Assembly (NCBI GenBank): GCA_028285545.1
Contig: JANQPA010000089.1
Location: 47,672 to 111,671 of the forward strand
DNA from: Saprospiraceae bacterium
GTDB lineage: Bacteria; Bacteroidota; Bacteroidia; Chitinophagales; Saprospiraceae
Reading direction: 5' to 3'
Length of the DNA: 64,000 nt
The first letter of the stretch is position 1, and each line of letters starts with the position of its first letter. Shown piece by piece: positions 45,122-53,831 of the stretch. The notes under the pieces were generated by a model. It saw nothing but the letters and a program-made list of their open reading frames with translations. It was not told where the DNA came from and did no database searches. The position numbers were made by a program, and so were the translations under genes.

Positions 45122-47422
45122 ATGAAAAAAAAGAGCATACAAACAAAAAAACCATCAGCTCTAGCATATACAACTCTACAAATTACTATTATCACCTTTC
45201 TTTTTATTGGAATCGGGCTGGTGATTGATCCTGGTTCGAGAGATCCTTTTTTGGGACCTCGAATGCTCTATCTGGCTCTTGCTATCGGAATTTTTTGGCT
45301 ATTCAGTTATCGAACATTTCCTACTCTCCGGATTAGTCAATCCGCTTCTAAAGGTATGTTCCTGTTTATTTTTGCATTTCTGATCTGGGTGGGTTTTAGT
45401 GGCCTGTATGCGATCAATCCGAATGAGAGTATTTTCTATTTGGTAAAATTTGCTTTTTATTTTTCCATATTATTATTCTGGATTTTTCTACTCTATTTTT
45501 CTTTTGAAAAGACGTTCCACCTTATTAGTAAAATTTCTACTGTCATTTTATTAATATTATCAGTCATTGGTATTGCCCAAGCCACCAATATTGCCTTTAC
45601 TAATATCCCTGGACTACCTCATCCGGTAGGCCTTTCCGGAAACAGAAATATCTTTGGTGCTTTTATCGCTTTGCAACTCCCCTTTTGCGCGTATTTATTT
45701 TTTCATGAAAAAAAAAGCTGGCAATGGCTTAGTGGTCTGGGTTTACTGGCAGGAATCCTTACTCTAATTCTTAGTCAGACCCGGTCGGCATGGGTAGGAG
45801 CAGGTATTGGTTTTTTGCTTGCCAACTTCCTTTTTTATATCAGAAGAAAGGACCTCTCATCAACTATAAGAAGCAAACTTAGATTCATTAACCTTGGGGC
45901 GGGAGTAATAATTTCAGGAGGTCTGATTTTTGTATTCTTTATAGCCTCAGATACCCCCATGGTCAAAGAACTTAAAAACAGATTCCTCAGTTTAGTTAAG
46001 CCAAGCTCCGAAAAAGCAAATATTGCAACAGGAAATATTGAAGAACGTCTATATGTTTGGTCTCAAACCTTAGAAATGAGCAAAGATCATCCAATCCTGG
46101 GTGTTGGTGCCGCCAATTGGAGAATTGCCTTTCCAGAATATGGCGGAGGCAGCAGTAAATTGTCTGATACTTCCTTTATAGATAAAATACGAGTTCGTCC
46201 CCATAATTTTTTTCTGAGAACACTTGGAGAGTTAGGATGGGTAGGTCTTTTAATATGGTTAGGCCTTCTGACCTTTATAGCCTGGATAGGGTTTCAAGCC
46301 CTCCAAAAATCCAAAAATTCTGAACAAATCCTCATCGCAGTCTTGTCCCTGACAGCTCTCACCATGTTCTTTTTTGATCTCCTATTTAGTTTTTCTATTG
46401 AGCGGATTGAAACTATGAATCTGATTCTATTTTTTTTGGCCTGCTTGATTGTGGCGAATGAAAAGAACAGTTTAAAATCAAAAAAAGGAATACTTAACCT
46501 TCCCAGGCAAGTCAGTTTATATGTCATGTTACCTCTCATCCTAATTGGAGGGTTTTATGGGTTTAAAAGGTGGCAATATGATCGTAATTTACTGACAACG
46601 GTTAAGTATGATGCAAAAGAACAGCCCTATAAAATGTTGGCATCCATAAATAGAATAAAAGACCCCATAATCACCTTGGGCCCCGTTAATGATCCCATAC
46701 AGATGCAGGAATCCAGAGCCTTTATTAAGCTTAAAGATTACCCCAAAGCAATAGAGGCATTAGAACAGGGGGAACGATACCACCCTAATAACCATCGAAT
46801 TCATACGACTAAGGGGTATATTTATATACAAATGAGGGAACTTGAAAAAGCAAATAAAAGCCTTCAAAAAGCACTGGCCTTATCTCCTAACTATACGCCG
46901 ATGTTGGAAAACCTCTGTTCCTATTACTTTCTAACTCGGCAATATCAGAAAAGTATGGAAATCATTAATCAGTTGGAATGGGAAAAACAACCTCATCTAA
47001 AGCAGATGAGAGATAATATCCAACATAAAATTGATTTTGGAGCCATCGAAGATTCTGAAATTTACCAGGCCATTAATTTTGTTAAAAACCAGGTAGATGA
47101 GGGGAAAACCCAATTAGATATCACCCCTTTAATTAAGGTTTATAATAAAATGGACTCCGACTCTCTGTTTATTGGTACTTATATAGAAACAATTTATGGG
47201 GGTATCGCCTACGCTTATAAACAAAAAAATATAGAGGATCGCCTAGAGACTGTTTCGGCAAATAAAGACCGTATGAAAGCCATCCTGCTGAGGGCTCCTA
47301 ACTTAGTGAGCATTTCTCAAAGGATTACCCAAAATCATCATTTTCAAACGGCAACGGCCATGCAATTTTCTTCTCTGAATAGCATTAATTCAGTAAACCA
47401 GGTTCTTTTTCAAATTGAATAG
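45122..47422 (+). CDS. O-antigen ligase/polymerase-family membrane protein with C-terminal TPR domain
   Basis: 766 residues. About 10-12 membrane helices occupy residues 15-480. The Wzy_C-type periplasmic loop includes VWSQTLEMSKDHPILGVGAANWRIAFPEYGG and the conserved RPHNFFLRTLGELGWVG, in which Arg and His are typical of O-antigen ligase (WaaL)/PglL/Wzy proteins. From about 530 onward there are TPR repeats (DYPKAIEALEQGERYHPNNH, then LEKANKSLQKALALSPNYTP). Such proteins join or polymerise lipid-linked glycan in the periplasm, or transfer glycan to protein. With an ABC-type exporter next to it, ligation of a finished chain is more likely than Wzy polymerisation, but the sequence alone does not decide. 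Confidence 0.88.
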   Translation: MKKKSIQTKKPSALAYTTLQITIITFLFIGIGLVIDPGSRDPFLGPRMLYLALAIGIFWLFSYRTFPTLRISQSASKGMFLFIFAFLIWVGFSGLYAINPNESIFYLVKFAFYFSILLFWIFLLYFSFEKTFHLISKISTVILLILSVIGIAQATNIAFTNIPGLPHPVGLSGNRNIFGAFIALQLPFCAYLFFHEKKSWQWLSGLGLLAGILTLILSQTRSAWVGAGIGFLLANFLFYIRRKDLSSTIRSKLRFINLGAGVIISGGLIFVFFIASDTPMVKELKNRFLSLVKPSSEKANIATGNIEERLYVWSQTLEMSKDHPILGVGAANWRIAFPEYGGGSSKLSDTSFIDKIRVRPHNFFLRTLGELGWVGLLIWLGLLTFIAWIGFQALQKSKNSEQILIAVLSLTALTMFFFDLLFSFSIERIETMNLILFFLACLIVANEKNSLKSKKGILNLPRQVSLYVMLPLILIGGFYGFKRWQYDRNLLTTVKYDAKEQPYKMLASINRIKDPIITLGPVNDPIQMQESRAFIKLKDYPKAIEALEQGERYHPNNHRIHTTKGYIYIQMRELEKANKSLQKALALSPNYTPMLENLCSYYFLTRQYQKSMEIINQLEWEKQPHLKQMRDNIQHKIDFGAIEDSEIYQAINFVKNQVDEGKTQLDITPLIKVYNKMDSDSLFIGTYIETIYGGIAYAYKQKNIEDRLETVSANKDRMKAILLRAPNLVSISQRITQNHHFQTATAMQFSSLNSINSVNQVLFQIE

Positions 47423-47436
47423 TCTTGTAAAAGTAA

Positions 47437-48264
47437 ATGAGTAGCACACCCGCCATAAAGGTCATAGAGAATAGAGCTCCTACGATAAGAGAGTCCATTT
47501 TGGAGGTCATTCAATACAGGGTTTTGATTATTTCAATGGTCAGAAGGGAGTTGAAAGTCAGGTATGCTCAGACCCTTTTAGGTTTTTTCTGGTCGTTTAT
47601 GCGGCCCCTTTCCTATCTGACGATCTATACCATTTTTTTCTCTGTTATTATTAAGATGGATACTGGAGGACGCCCTTTTAGCCTCTTGGCCCTGTCGGGA
47701 ATTATGGCTTGGAATTATTTTCAGGATATCTTCCATACCGCAGGTCAATCCTTGATTTTAGATGCAGATTTGATCAAAAAGAATAACATCCCACGATTAA
47801 TTTTACCCATATATAGAAGTTTGGTAGGCTTAGTGGAATTATGTATTGCTCTGGGCATTTATGTAGTCCTTCAGATCATTTTGGGCTGGCCCTTTACCCT
47901 CTTCGTTTTATTTTTACCATTGGCCATTTTTGCCAATCTATTTGTTGGGATAGGGGTGGCATTATGGACTAGTGCCTATACCATAAGAGTTCGGGATTTT
48001 TACCATTTGGTGAGTACTATATTAAATTTTGGAATGTGGCTAACTCCTGTATTCTACGGCCCAGAACTGGTACCTGACTTTTTGGAATGGGTCTTGTATA
48101 TTAATCCGATGGCCTTGGTAATTGCTCTATATCGATGGAGTTTATTGGCAGGACCTTTTCCGGAATGGCCCTATCTGATAGCGGCATTTTTTTCCATTAT
48201 TATTTTTATTACAGGACTGAGGGCTTTTGTTAAAACACAGCCCTCCGTGGTTGATTATTTATAG
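47437..48264 (+). CDS. ABC-2 polysaccharide exporter permease (Wzm-like)
   Basis: 275 residues with six predicted membrane helices. The N-terminal amphipathic block YRVLIISMVRRELKVRYAQTLLGFFWSFMRPL is the hallmark of polysaccharide/polyol-phosphate ABC permeases, and NFGMWLTPVFYGPELVPDFLEWVLYINPMALVIALYR is the conserved C-terminal part. It forms the inner-membrane channel for export of a lipid-linked polysaccharide together with the ATPase encoded 11 bases downstream. Confidence 0.95.
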   Translation: MSSTPAIKVIENRAPTIRESILEVIQYRVLIISMVRRELKVRYAQTLLGFFWSFMRPLSYLTIYTIFFSVIIKMDTGGRPFSLLALSGIMAWNYFQDIFHTAGQSLILDADLIKKNNIPRLILPIYRSLVGLVELCIALGIYVVLQIILGWPFTLFVLFLPLAIFANLFVGIGVALWTSAYTIRVRDFYHLVSTILNFGMWLTPVFYGPELVPDFLEWVLYINPMALVIALYRWSLLAGPFPEWPYLIAAFFSIIIFITGLRAFVKTQPSVVDYL

Positions 48265-48275
48265 AACAAAGGATT

Positions 48276-49562
48276 ATGCAAAACGAGGAAGTATTGATTG
48301 TCGAAAATTTATCCAAAGCTTTTGAGTTGAATCAACAAGGCCCTCTTTTGTTCAAAGATGTGCTGAAACAAAGCATCAAAAATATCCTCAAACCACAAAA
48401 AGAACTTCAAAATCCATTTTGGAGTCTCAAAGACATTTCCTTTACTTTGAAAAAGGGTGAAACACTTGGTATTATCGGTCAAAACGGAGCAGGAAAATCT
48501 ACCCTTTTAAAAATCATTTCTGGTTTGATGTCCCCAACTAAAGGTAGAATTATCTTACACCAAGAAGTAGCCTCTATCCTGGAGATCGGATCAGGCTTCC
48601 ATCCTGATTTAAACGGCAAGGAAAATATCTTTTTTAACGGCCAGATTATGGGCTATACCAAGGCTGAAATTGAAAAAAAATACCAGCAAATTGTAGATTT
48701 TAGTGAGATTGAGGAATTTATGTTGACTCCTGTAAAATATTACTCTTCAGGAATGTTCCTTCGCCTGGCTTTTTCTATTGCCGTTCATTTTGACCGCGAA
48801 TTAATGGTCTTTGATGAAGTTATGGCTGTAGGTGATCAGCGCTTCCAAAACAAGTGCATGAATAAAATCACAGAGCTGAAAAATAAAAACTGCACCTTCG
48901 TAATCGTAAGCCATAATTTTCGGGAAGTGGCCAATCTTTGTGATCGAATTATATGGTTAAAAGAAGGACAAATTCACATGGATGGAAAGACCTATGAAGT
49001 TTTAACGGAATATATCAAACAGGATGAAGAAGATGAAAAAGATTTGAAACAGTCTCAGACAGAAAATGCAGCCTTCCAAAAACCTTCATTAAGAGAAGAA
49101 TTAGATGAAGTGCTTAAAGAGTCTCATATTAAAATACATCAACTTGAAGTCAGGCAAGAATCAGACTTGGGAGCAAAGGTTTTTTACAATCACCTTCCCC
49201 TACAATTTGAATTAACTTTTTCAGTCTTAAGGCATGAAGAAGTCTTTGACCTGGCTTTTGTACTTCGCGATGCACTCAAAACCCCCTTGTTTGGGGGAGG
49301 CACCTTTGAATTTTTTCAAAAACAAAAGCCAAACAAAAATCAGGAATATCTTTTGCAATGGATCATTCCTGGTAACTTACTAGGTGAGGGCTATTTTAAA
49401 ATTTCACTAGTAGAGTTTTTGGATAATAATCGATCTTTTGCTAATTATGAGTTTTATGAATTTGAAATGAAAGGCATCACAAAAATCGGAGATCCTACCC
49501 CCAAGTTTTTCACCCCGATCAAACCGCCATTAGAGATTAATTTAAAGCCCATAAAAAAATAA
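48276..49562 (+). CDS. ABC polysaccharide exporter ATPase with C-terminal glycan-binding domain (Wzt-like)
   Basis: 428 residues. The ATPase domain (1-250) has Walker A GIIGQNGAGKSTLLK, signature YSSGMFLRLAFSIA and Walker B ELMVFDEVMAVGD. Residues about 280-428 form a beta-sandwich (KIHQLEVRQESDLGAKVFYN, LAFVLRDALKTPLFGGGTFEFF) like the Wzt C-terminal domain, which in O9a-type systems binds a modified non-reducing chain end before export. That predicts that the exported chain carries a terminal modification. The nearby methyltransferase and dioxygenases are candidates for making it (inference). Confidence 0.93.
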   Translation: MQNEEVLIVENLSKAFELNQQGPLLFKDVLKQSIKNILKPQKELQNPFWSLKDISFTLKKGETLGIIGQNGAGKSTLLKIISGLMSPTKGRIILHQEVASILEIGSGFHPDLNGKENIFFNGQIMGYTKAEIEKKYQQIVDFSEIEEFMLTPVKYYSSGMFLRLAFSIAVHFDRELMVFDEVMAVGDQRFQNKCMNKITELKNKNCTFVIVSHNFREVANLCDRIIWLKEGQIHMDGKTYEVLTEYIKQDEEDEKDLKQSQTENAAFQKPSLREELDEVLKESHIKIHQLEVRQESDLGAKVFYNHLPLQFELTFSVLRHEEVFDLAFVLRDALKTPLFGGGTFEFFQKQKPNKNQEYLLQWIIPGNLLGEGYFKISLVEFLDNNRSFANYEFYEFEMKGITKIGDPTPKFFTPIKPPLEINLKPIKK

Positions 49563-49592
49563 TTTTCGTTCAATATTGAAAATGGATATAGC

Positions 49593-50456
49593 ATGCTAAA
49601 AAATCAGGTCCTAGATAAAAAGTTGAAAGAAGAAGGATATGTTGCCATTGATTTCTTTACAGAAGAAGAGTTAGAAAAATTGCAGCATTTATATCACGAG
49701 CTGCACAAAGATATGGACATCCAAGGTCTATTCTTTACCAATCAGTCGCCAGATTCCGACTACACCACCAGAGCCAGACAAGAACTAAAAGCTATTTTTG
49801 AGCCCAAAATCGAAGCCATTTTTGATGAGATGGAATGGGTACAAGGTATTTTCATCGTTAAGTCACCCGGTGCTGGTGAATTTCGGAATCATCAGGATTG
49901 GTCATTAGTAGATGAAAGAAAATACAGGACCTATGCCATTTGGCTACCTCTGATTAATACAGATGGAGATAATGGGACCATTTGTGTTGTAAAAGGAAGT
50001 CATAATTTCTATGCAACTCGCTTCAGAAGCCCTACCATGCCTTATGCCTATGGCAGTCAGGAAATAGATGAATTAGCGGAGGAAAAGAGGATACCACTTA
50101 AATTAAAAGCTGGACAGGCCGCTATCTTTGATCATGGCATCATCCATGCCACCAGTACGAATACATCTAATCAGAATAGACCAGCCGCTTTTGTGGCTGT
50201 AAAACCTATAGGGACTACCCTACTCCACCCTTATTTTAATAAAGAAGAAAACAAAGTGGAACTTATTCAGGTAGCAGATGATTTTGCTTTTGGTTATGAT
50301 TTGGTATCCAGACCCAAAGGAGAATTGTATGAGAAAATGGACTATATAGCTCCTGAAATTCCATTAGAGGAGTTTGCTCAAAAAATTAAAAGAGCGGCAG
50401 CAAAAAGTAATGTTGTGAAAAAAATCAAGTATCGTTTAAATGGTGCTGTAGGATAA
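49593..50456 (+). CDS. Phytanoyl-CoA dioxygenase (PhyH)-family Fe(II)/2-oxoglutarate oxygenase
   Basis: 287 residues. The double-stranded beta-helix has the iron ligands His-x-Asp in GEFRNHQDWSLVDE (near residue 97) and the distal His in FDHGIIHATSTN (near 190), followed by an Arg (NRPAAFVAVKP) that would hold 2-oxoglutarate. It is thus a complete facial triad. The N-terminus EEGYVAIDFFTEEELEKLQHLYHEL is typical for the family. It is predicted to hydroxylate a small molecule or sugar. Last gene of the co-directional run with the ABC exporter (30-bp gap), convergent with a paralogue that lacks the Asp. Confidence 0.85.
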   Translation: MLKNQVLDKKLKEEGYVAIDFFTEEELEKLQHLYHELHKDMDIQGLFFTNQSPDSDYTTRARQELKAIFEPKIEAIFDEMEWVQGIFIVKSPGAGEFRNHQDWSLVDERKYRTYAIWLPLINTDGDNGTICVVKGSHNFYATRFRSPTMPYAYGSQEIDELAEEKRIPLKLKAGQAAIFDHGIIHATSTNTSNQNRPAAFVAVKPIGTTLLHPYFNKEENKVELIQVADDFAFGYDLVSRPKGELYEKMDYIAPEIPLEEFAQKIKRAAAKSNVVKKIKYRLNGAVG

Positions 50457-50472
50457 AAGTTTATTTTTTGTG

Positions 50473-50566
50473 CCGCTGGTAAACGCTGATTGAGCTGTTA
50501 ATAGGAGTTATGTACCCAATGTTTTGATCGGGGTAAAAAACAGCCGGATCAGTGTCCATCAGCGGC
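50473..50566. repeat. 94-bp long hairpin between convergent PhyH genes
   Basis: The arms GCCGCTGGTAAACGCTGATT (50473-50492) and GATCAGTGTCCATCAGCGGC (50547-50566) pair, and an inner GCTGTT/AACAGC pairing extends the stem. Most mismatches are A/G or C/T transitions, which would pair as G-U in one RNA. It could terminate both convergent transcripts or be a REP-like element. No period-7/8 word is visible here. Confidence 0.6.
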
Positions 50567-50598
50567 GCTAATATGTTCTTAATTGGATACTTGCAGCC

Positions 50599-51609
50599 TT
50601 AATTTAAGTTAAACCAATTCCGAATTTTAGCCCAGACATTAGGGTTACTTACTTCTGTAACTGCCTCATTATCAGAAACTAATTCTTCTTTTTCCAAAAG
50701 ATAATCTGAGTAAGGATCTCCTTCTTCCAGGCCATATAGCTTCCGACGAGTCTCGGTTCCTCTTTGTAAACGCTCCTCAAATTCTGCTACACTTAAGGGC
50801 CTATTGACATTGGGCATATACCCATAATGAGAAGCATTGCTGGGTTTTTGCAAAATGGTAAAAATGCTATTATCGATGTAAAAATCATCATCCGTAGCCA
50901 AAATTTCAAAACGATTGGTATCACTTGGATCCAAATGAAAGTGTACAGGCGGAATTTCTTTAGGTACTAAAGCGATTTGAACAGCAATTCGGTTTTCAGA
51001 AGAACGATTTTCATCGGATCCGTGAATCAGGTGATCATCAAAGATTATGCCTTCTCCTGCTTTTAAGGTCATAGGTTTTAGATATTTCTCCTGCAACACA
51101 TCTTCAAAATCATGATAAAAAGGGGCTTCCTTAGCAGTTGGAATATTGGGGATAATTTTGTGGCTACCTTCCACTATTTTCAGGGTTCCATTTTCAGGGA
51201 CTACATCCACTAAGGGGCACCAAATGGTAAGCGTTGTATCTTTAATTTCAGGAGCAATATGCCAATTCTGGTGTATGGTAAACTGACCTCTTCCAGGAGG
51301 CTTCACATAAAAATTAGCCGTTACGATCCTAAAATCATTAAGGTATTTATCAACCACTGCCTGAAAAGCTTCATGCATTAAGCGATTGGCTTCCCTTTTG
51401 TATTCTTTGTTACTATCCAAAAAGGTGCAGTGATAAGTAGCCGTATTATACTCACTATCTCCTGATGGATTAAAATTATCTCCAGGCTCTAAACTCATAA
51501 TCTTATCTACCAATTGCTGTGCTTCTTCCCTGCTGATTAGAGGTGCTAGAATAAATCCTTTTTTAATAAATTGCTCTTCGTGATCTGCTTGTCGAAATAT
51601 TTGTCTCAT
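50599..51609 (-). CDS. PhyH-family dioxygenase paralogue with His-x-Asn in place of His-x-Asp
   Basis: 336 residues. The fold matches the neighbour at 49593: VKPPGRGQFTIHQNWHIAPE aligns with its VKSPGAGEFRNHQDWSLVDE, IWCPLVDVVPENGTLKIVEGSH with the next block, and IIFDDHLIHGSDENRSSENR with the distal His and Arg region. The iron-binding Asp is Asn here, read clearly as AAT in the DNA. A C-terminal extension of about 60 residues (FEERLQRGTETRRKLYGLEE) is extra. The change could alter iron binding or the reaction, as carboxylate loss does in halogenases, or make it non-catalytic. Single gene on the minus strand, inside the polysaccharide island. Confidence 0.8.
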   Translation of the reverse strand: MRQIFRQADHEEQFIKKGFILAPLISREEAQQLVDKIMSLEPGDNFNPSGDSEYNTATYHCTFLDSNKEYKREANRLMHEAFQAVVDKYLNDFRIVTANFYVKPPGRGQFTIHQNWHIAPEIKDTTLTIWCPLVDVVPENGTLKIVEGSHKIIPNIPTAKEAPFYHDFEDVLQEKYLKPMTLKAGEGIIFDDHLIHGSDENRSSENRIAVQIALVPKEIPPVHFHLDPSDTNRFEILATDDDFYIDNSIFTILQKPSNASHYGYMPNVNRPLSVAEFEERLQRGTETRRKLYGLEEGDPYSDYLLEKEELVSDNEAVTEVSNPNVWAKIRNWFNLN

Positions 51610-51622
51610 ACTTTTATTTTAG

Positions 51623-51656
51623 TAGTCTGGTAGTCTGGTGGTCTAGTAGTCTGGTG
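51623..51656. repeat. Period-8 array TAGTCTGG (4 units)
   Basis: TAGTCTGG / TAGTCTGG / TGGTCTAG / TAGTCTGG plus TG, starting 14 bases upstream of the PhyH paralogue's start codon. The same octamer word forms a longer array 2 kb away at 53671. The rest of 51657-51759 has no gene. Confidence 0.85.
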
Positions 51657-51759
51657 AAATTTGTAATATTCATGACTACCGGTAAGCAGTAGTATGCAAA
51701 AAAGCTCCAATAGTTAATAATCCCCTATTTTTTACCCAAACTTCACTCATCACTCTGAA

Positions 51760-52542
51760 CTAATAATGCTTATGCGCCAATATCTCCATCCAATGTAAAA
51801 ATATAAAACCCTCATCCATCCAGGGTCCTTCCTGATCCATTTTTAACTGAAATAAATATTTAGCCGTAAAAGCATTGCCTAAATCAAAATTCTGATCCAC
51901 CTCAGGGGTCCTGCAAAAGCTGATTCTAAAGCCATATTTTGTAAGTACATCCAATATTTCCCCCATGTCTCTTACATGCAGACAAAATTGTTCATTAGTA
52001 GCATTGATTGCGTAATCGACATATTGAGGATCTACAGGATTGCGAGGACCTTTAAACAGATCTTTGAGGTATAAAACACCCTGGGGTTTGAGTACCTTCC
52101 TTACCGATTGAATGGCTCGCTCAGGGTTATCAGAATGCACCAGTGACTCCAAAAAATAAATGACATCAAAGTGATTTTCCGGATAATGCTGATCAATGGT
52201 ATGAAAATCCATTTTTTGGAACTGCACTTGTCCCTTTAAATTTGCTTTTGCTTTATTTTGATTAGCGTAGTCGACCTGGTTTTGTGAAATTGTAATCCCT
52301 TGAATATCAATATCAAACCTACTTGCCAGGCTAAGAGCTGGCCCTCCTACTCCGCAGCCCGCATCTAATACCCTCATTCCATTGCCCAGGTGCACAAGAT
52401 CAGCAATATACCACATGAGGTCTTCCTGATTAGTAGTTTGAAGAGCCTGAAAATAGGTCCCAAAGCTCTCTAAGTAGCGGTCCGTCCACTCAGCATAATA
52501 TTGTTCAACTTTTTCCGGAGTATTATGCATCTTTTTGTCCAT
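51760..52542 (-). CDS. Class I SAM-dependent methyltransferase (sterol/isoprenoid C-methyltransferase-like)
   Basis: 260 residues from ATG 52542; the frame continues upstream only to a TTG, and the extra 33 residues look non-coding. The SAM-binding motif I is MRVLDAGCGVGGPALSLASR (near 70), with IQGITISQNQVDYANQ (motif II) and HFDVIYFLESLVHSDNPERA (motif III). The N-terminal KVEQYYAEWTDRYLESFGTYFQA resembles small-molecule methyltransferases of the geranyl-diphosphate/sterol type. It is divergent from a UbiA prenyltransferase gene, with the starts 93 bp apart. Possible substrates are an isoprenoid, a quinone or a sugar of the island's product. Confidence 0.85.
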   Translation of the reverse strand: MDKKMHNTPEKVEQYYAEWTDRYLESFGTYFQALQTTNQEDLMWYIADLVHLGNGMRVLDAGCGVGGPALSLASRFDIDIQGITISQNQVDYANQNKAKANLKGQVQFQKMDFHTIDQHYPENHFDVIYFLESLVHSDNPERAIQSVRKVLKPQGVLYLKDLFKGPRNPVDPQYVDYAINATNEQFCLHVRDMGEILDVLTKYGFRISFCRTPEVDQNFDLGNAFTAKYLFQLKMDQEGPWMDEGFIFLHWMEILAHKHY

Positions 52543-52635
52543 TAATTCCTGCTTTAGACTAATGATTCGCAAATATTGCTTTATTGAGGCAGATATCAAA
52601 ATTAGCTTACATTTATAGCGAAAAAAATAAATTCT

Positions 52636-53670
52636 GTGCAAAAAATTCTCAATGCTCTGGACAAACTAAGAATGGCGCTCTGGTGGCATCACATTGTAGC
52701 ACCTATTCTTGGAGTGTTATACCTCTTGCTCTTATTGGGACAGGGGAATGTCCGGGATATTTTTCCAGTTTTTTTTTGGTTTTTGTTATCAATTATTGGG
52801 ACTGCCAGTTTAGGCTATTGGATTAATGATTGGGCCGACCAAAAACAAGATGCAAAAGTGGGCAAAACTAATGCCACCACAGGTTTTTCCAGTCCTCAAA
52901 AATGGAGCATTCTGATTCTACTACTGGTGTTATCTGCATTTCCCTGGATATTTCTTCCCATCTATTTGTATTCTATTGGATTTTGGGGCTTGCTCATCCT
53001 TTCATTTTTATTGTATTCCCTTCCCCCTTTTCGATTTAAAGAAAGAAACTTGTTTGGCATCATTTGTGATATGCTATACGGCCACTTGCTGCCTATCTGG
53101 ATTACCATTGGCACTTTCAAGGATTTAGTTAATTATCAATCTCCACATCCCACTTTTTTAGCTGCCACTTTAAGTATCTTGCTGATATTGAAAGGTTTAA
53201 GAAACATCATCCAACACCAAATTGAGGATCGGAAAAAGGATCAGAAATTAGCACTTAATACATTTGTTCATTGGCTAGGCCCCTATCGATCTGCTATGCT
53301 AATCAGTGTAGTTTTGATGCCTTTAGAGCTTGTTTTTTTAGCGGGTCTTTTAGGGTATCTACATTGGGGAATGTTCTTTGTTTTTGCTTTCTTTATGCTC
53401 ACTTATGGTATTCGAATTTGGAGTTGGAAATATTATCGGGCCAAAAGCCGGCGACAACTGTTTCGCCTCTGGTTTGTGCTAAACGATTTTTATGAAGCTG
53501 GATTTCCATTAAGTGCTCTTGTTTTTCTTATTTTTCTTCATCCCTACTATATAATTTTAGCCCTAATCCACCTATTTTTCTTTCCCAAAACCCTAGATCA
53601 CTGGAAATGGGTCTGGAAAACCTGGATTAACCTGGAATTGTGGTGGGAATTGAGGAAGTATATTGTATAG
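52636..53670 (+). CDS. UbiA-family prenyltransferase
   Basis: 344 residues from GTG 52636; an ATG 12 codons later (52672) is an alternative start. There are seven to nine membrane helices. The two Asp-rich motifs of the superfamily are present: NDWADQKQD near residue 64 and QIEDRKKDQKLALNT near 200, which bind the Mg-diphosphate of the donor. Members attach prenyl chains to aromatic rings or, in the decaprenyl-phosphate phosphoribosyltransferase branch, put phosphoribose on a lipid carrier; the latter would fit a polysaccharide island. The sequence does not decide between these. Its stop codon is followed directly by nine perfect TAGTCTGG repeats. Confidence 0.85.
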   Translation: MQKILNALDKLRMALWWHHIVAPILGVLYLLLLLGQGNVRDIFPVFFWFLLSIIGTASLGYWINDWADQKQDAKVGKTNATTGFSSPQKWSILILLLVLSAFPWIFLPIYLYSIGFWGLLILSFLLYSLPPFRFKERNLFGIICDMLYGHLLPIWITIGTFKDLVNYQSPHPTFLAATLSILLILKGLRNIIQHQIEDRKKDQKLALNTFVHWLGPYRSAMLISVVLMPLELVFLAGLLGYLHWGMFFVFAFFMLTYGIRIWSWKYYRAKSRRQLFRLWFVLNDFYEAGFPLSALVFLIFLHPYYIILALIHLFFFPKTLDHWKWVWKTWINLELWWELRKYIV

Positions 53671-53742
53671 TAGTCTGGTAGTCTGGTAGTCTGGTAGTCT
53701 GGTAGTCTGGTAGTCTGGTAGTCTGGTAGTCTGGTAGTCTGG
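53671..53742. repeat. Nine perfect tandem copies of the octamer TAGTCTGG
   Basis: Units start at 53671 and run without a single mismatch to 53742. The first unit directly follows the TAG stop codon of the UbiA gene, which could itself be the start of an earlier unit. Perfect identity suggests a recent or active slippage tract, likely variable in length between strains. Confidence 0.95.
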
Positions 53743-53750
53743 TAATATAT

Positions 53751-53825
53751 ATTCAAAACTCAATCATTCAAAACTCAATCATTCAAAATTAAAACCCATT
53801 ACACAATACTCATTACTCATTACCA
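53751..53825. repeat. Period-15 and period-7 arrays before the asparagine synthase gene
   Basis: ATTCAAAACTCAATC is repeated at 53751-53765 and 53766-53780, with a partial third copy to 53788. ATACTCA / TTACTCA / TTACC follows at 53806-53824. The last word is related to those near 15471 and 61168. The array ends 7 bases before the asparagine synthase start codon, so the leader of that gene is made of repeats. Confidence 0.8.
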
Positions 53826-53831
53826 ACAAAC

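Noticed and set aside
52543..52641. 33-residue extension of the methyltransferase to a TTG
   Set aside because: It overlaps the start of the divergent UbiA gene and has no methyltransferase similarity.
53671..53742. CRISPR-like array
   Set aside because: The units are 8 bp head-to-tail without spacers, and no cas genes are present in the window.
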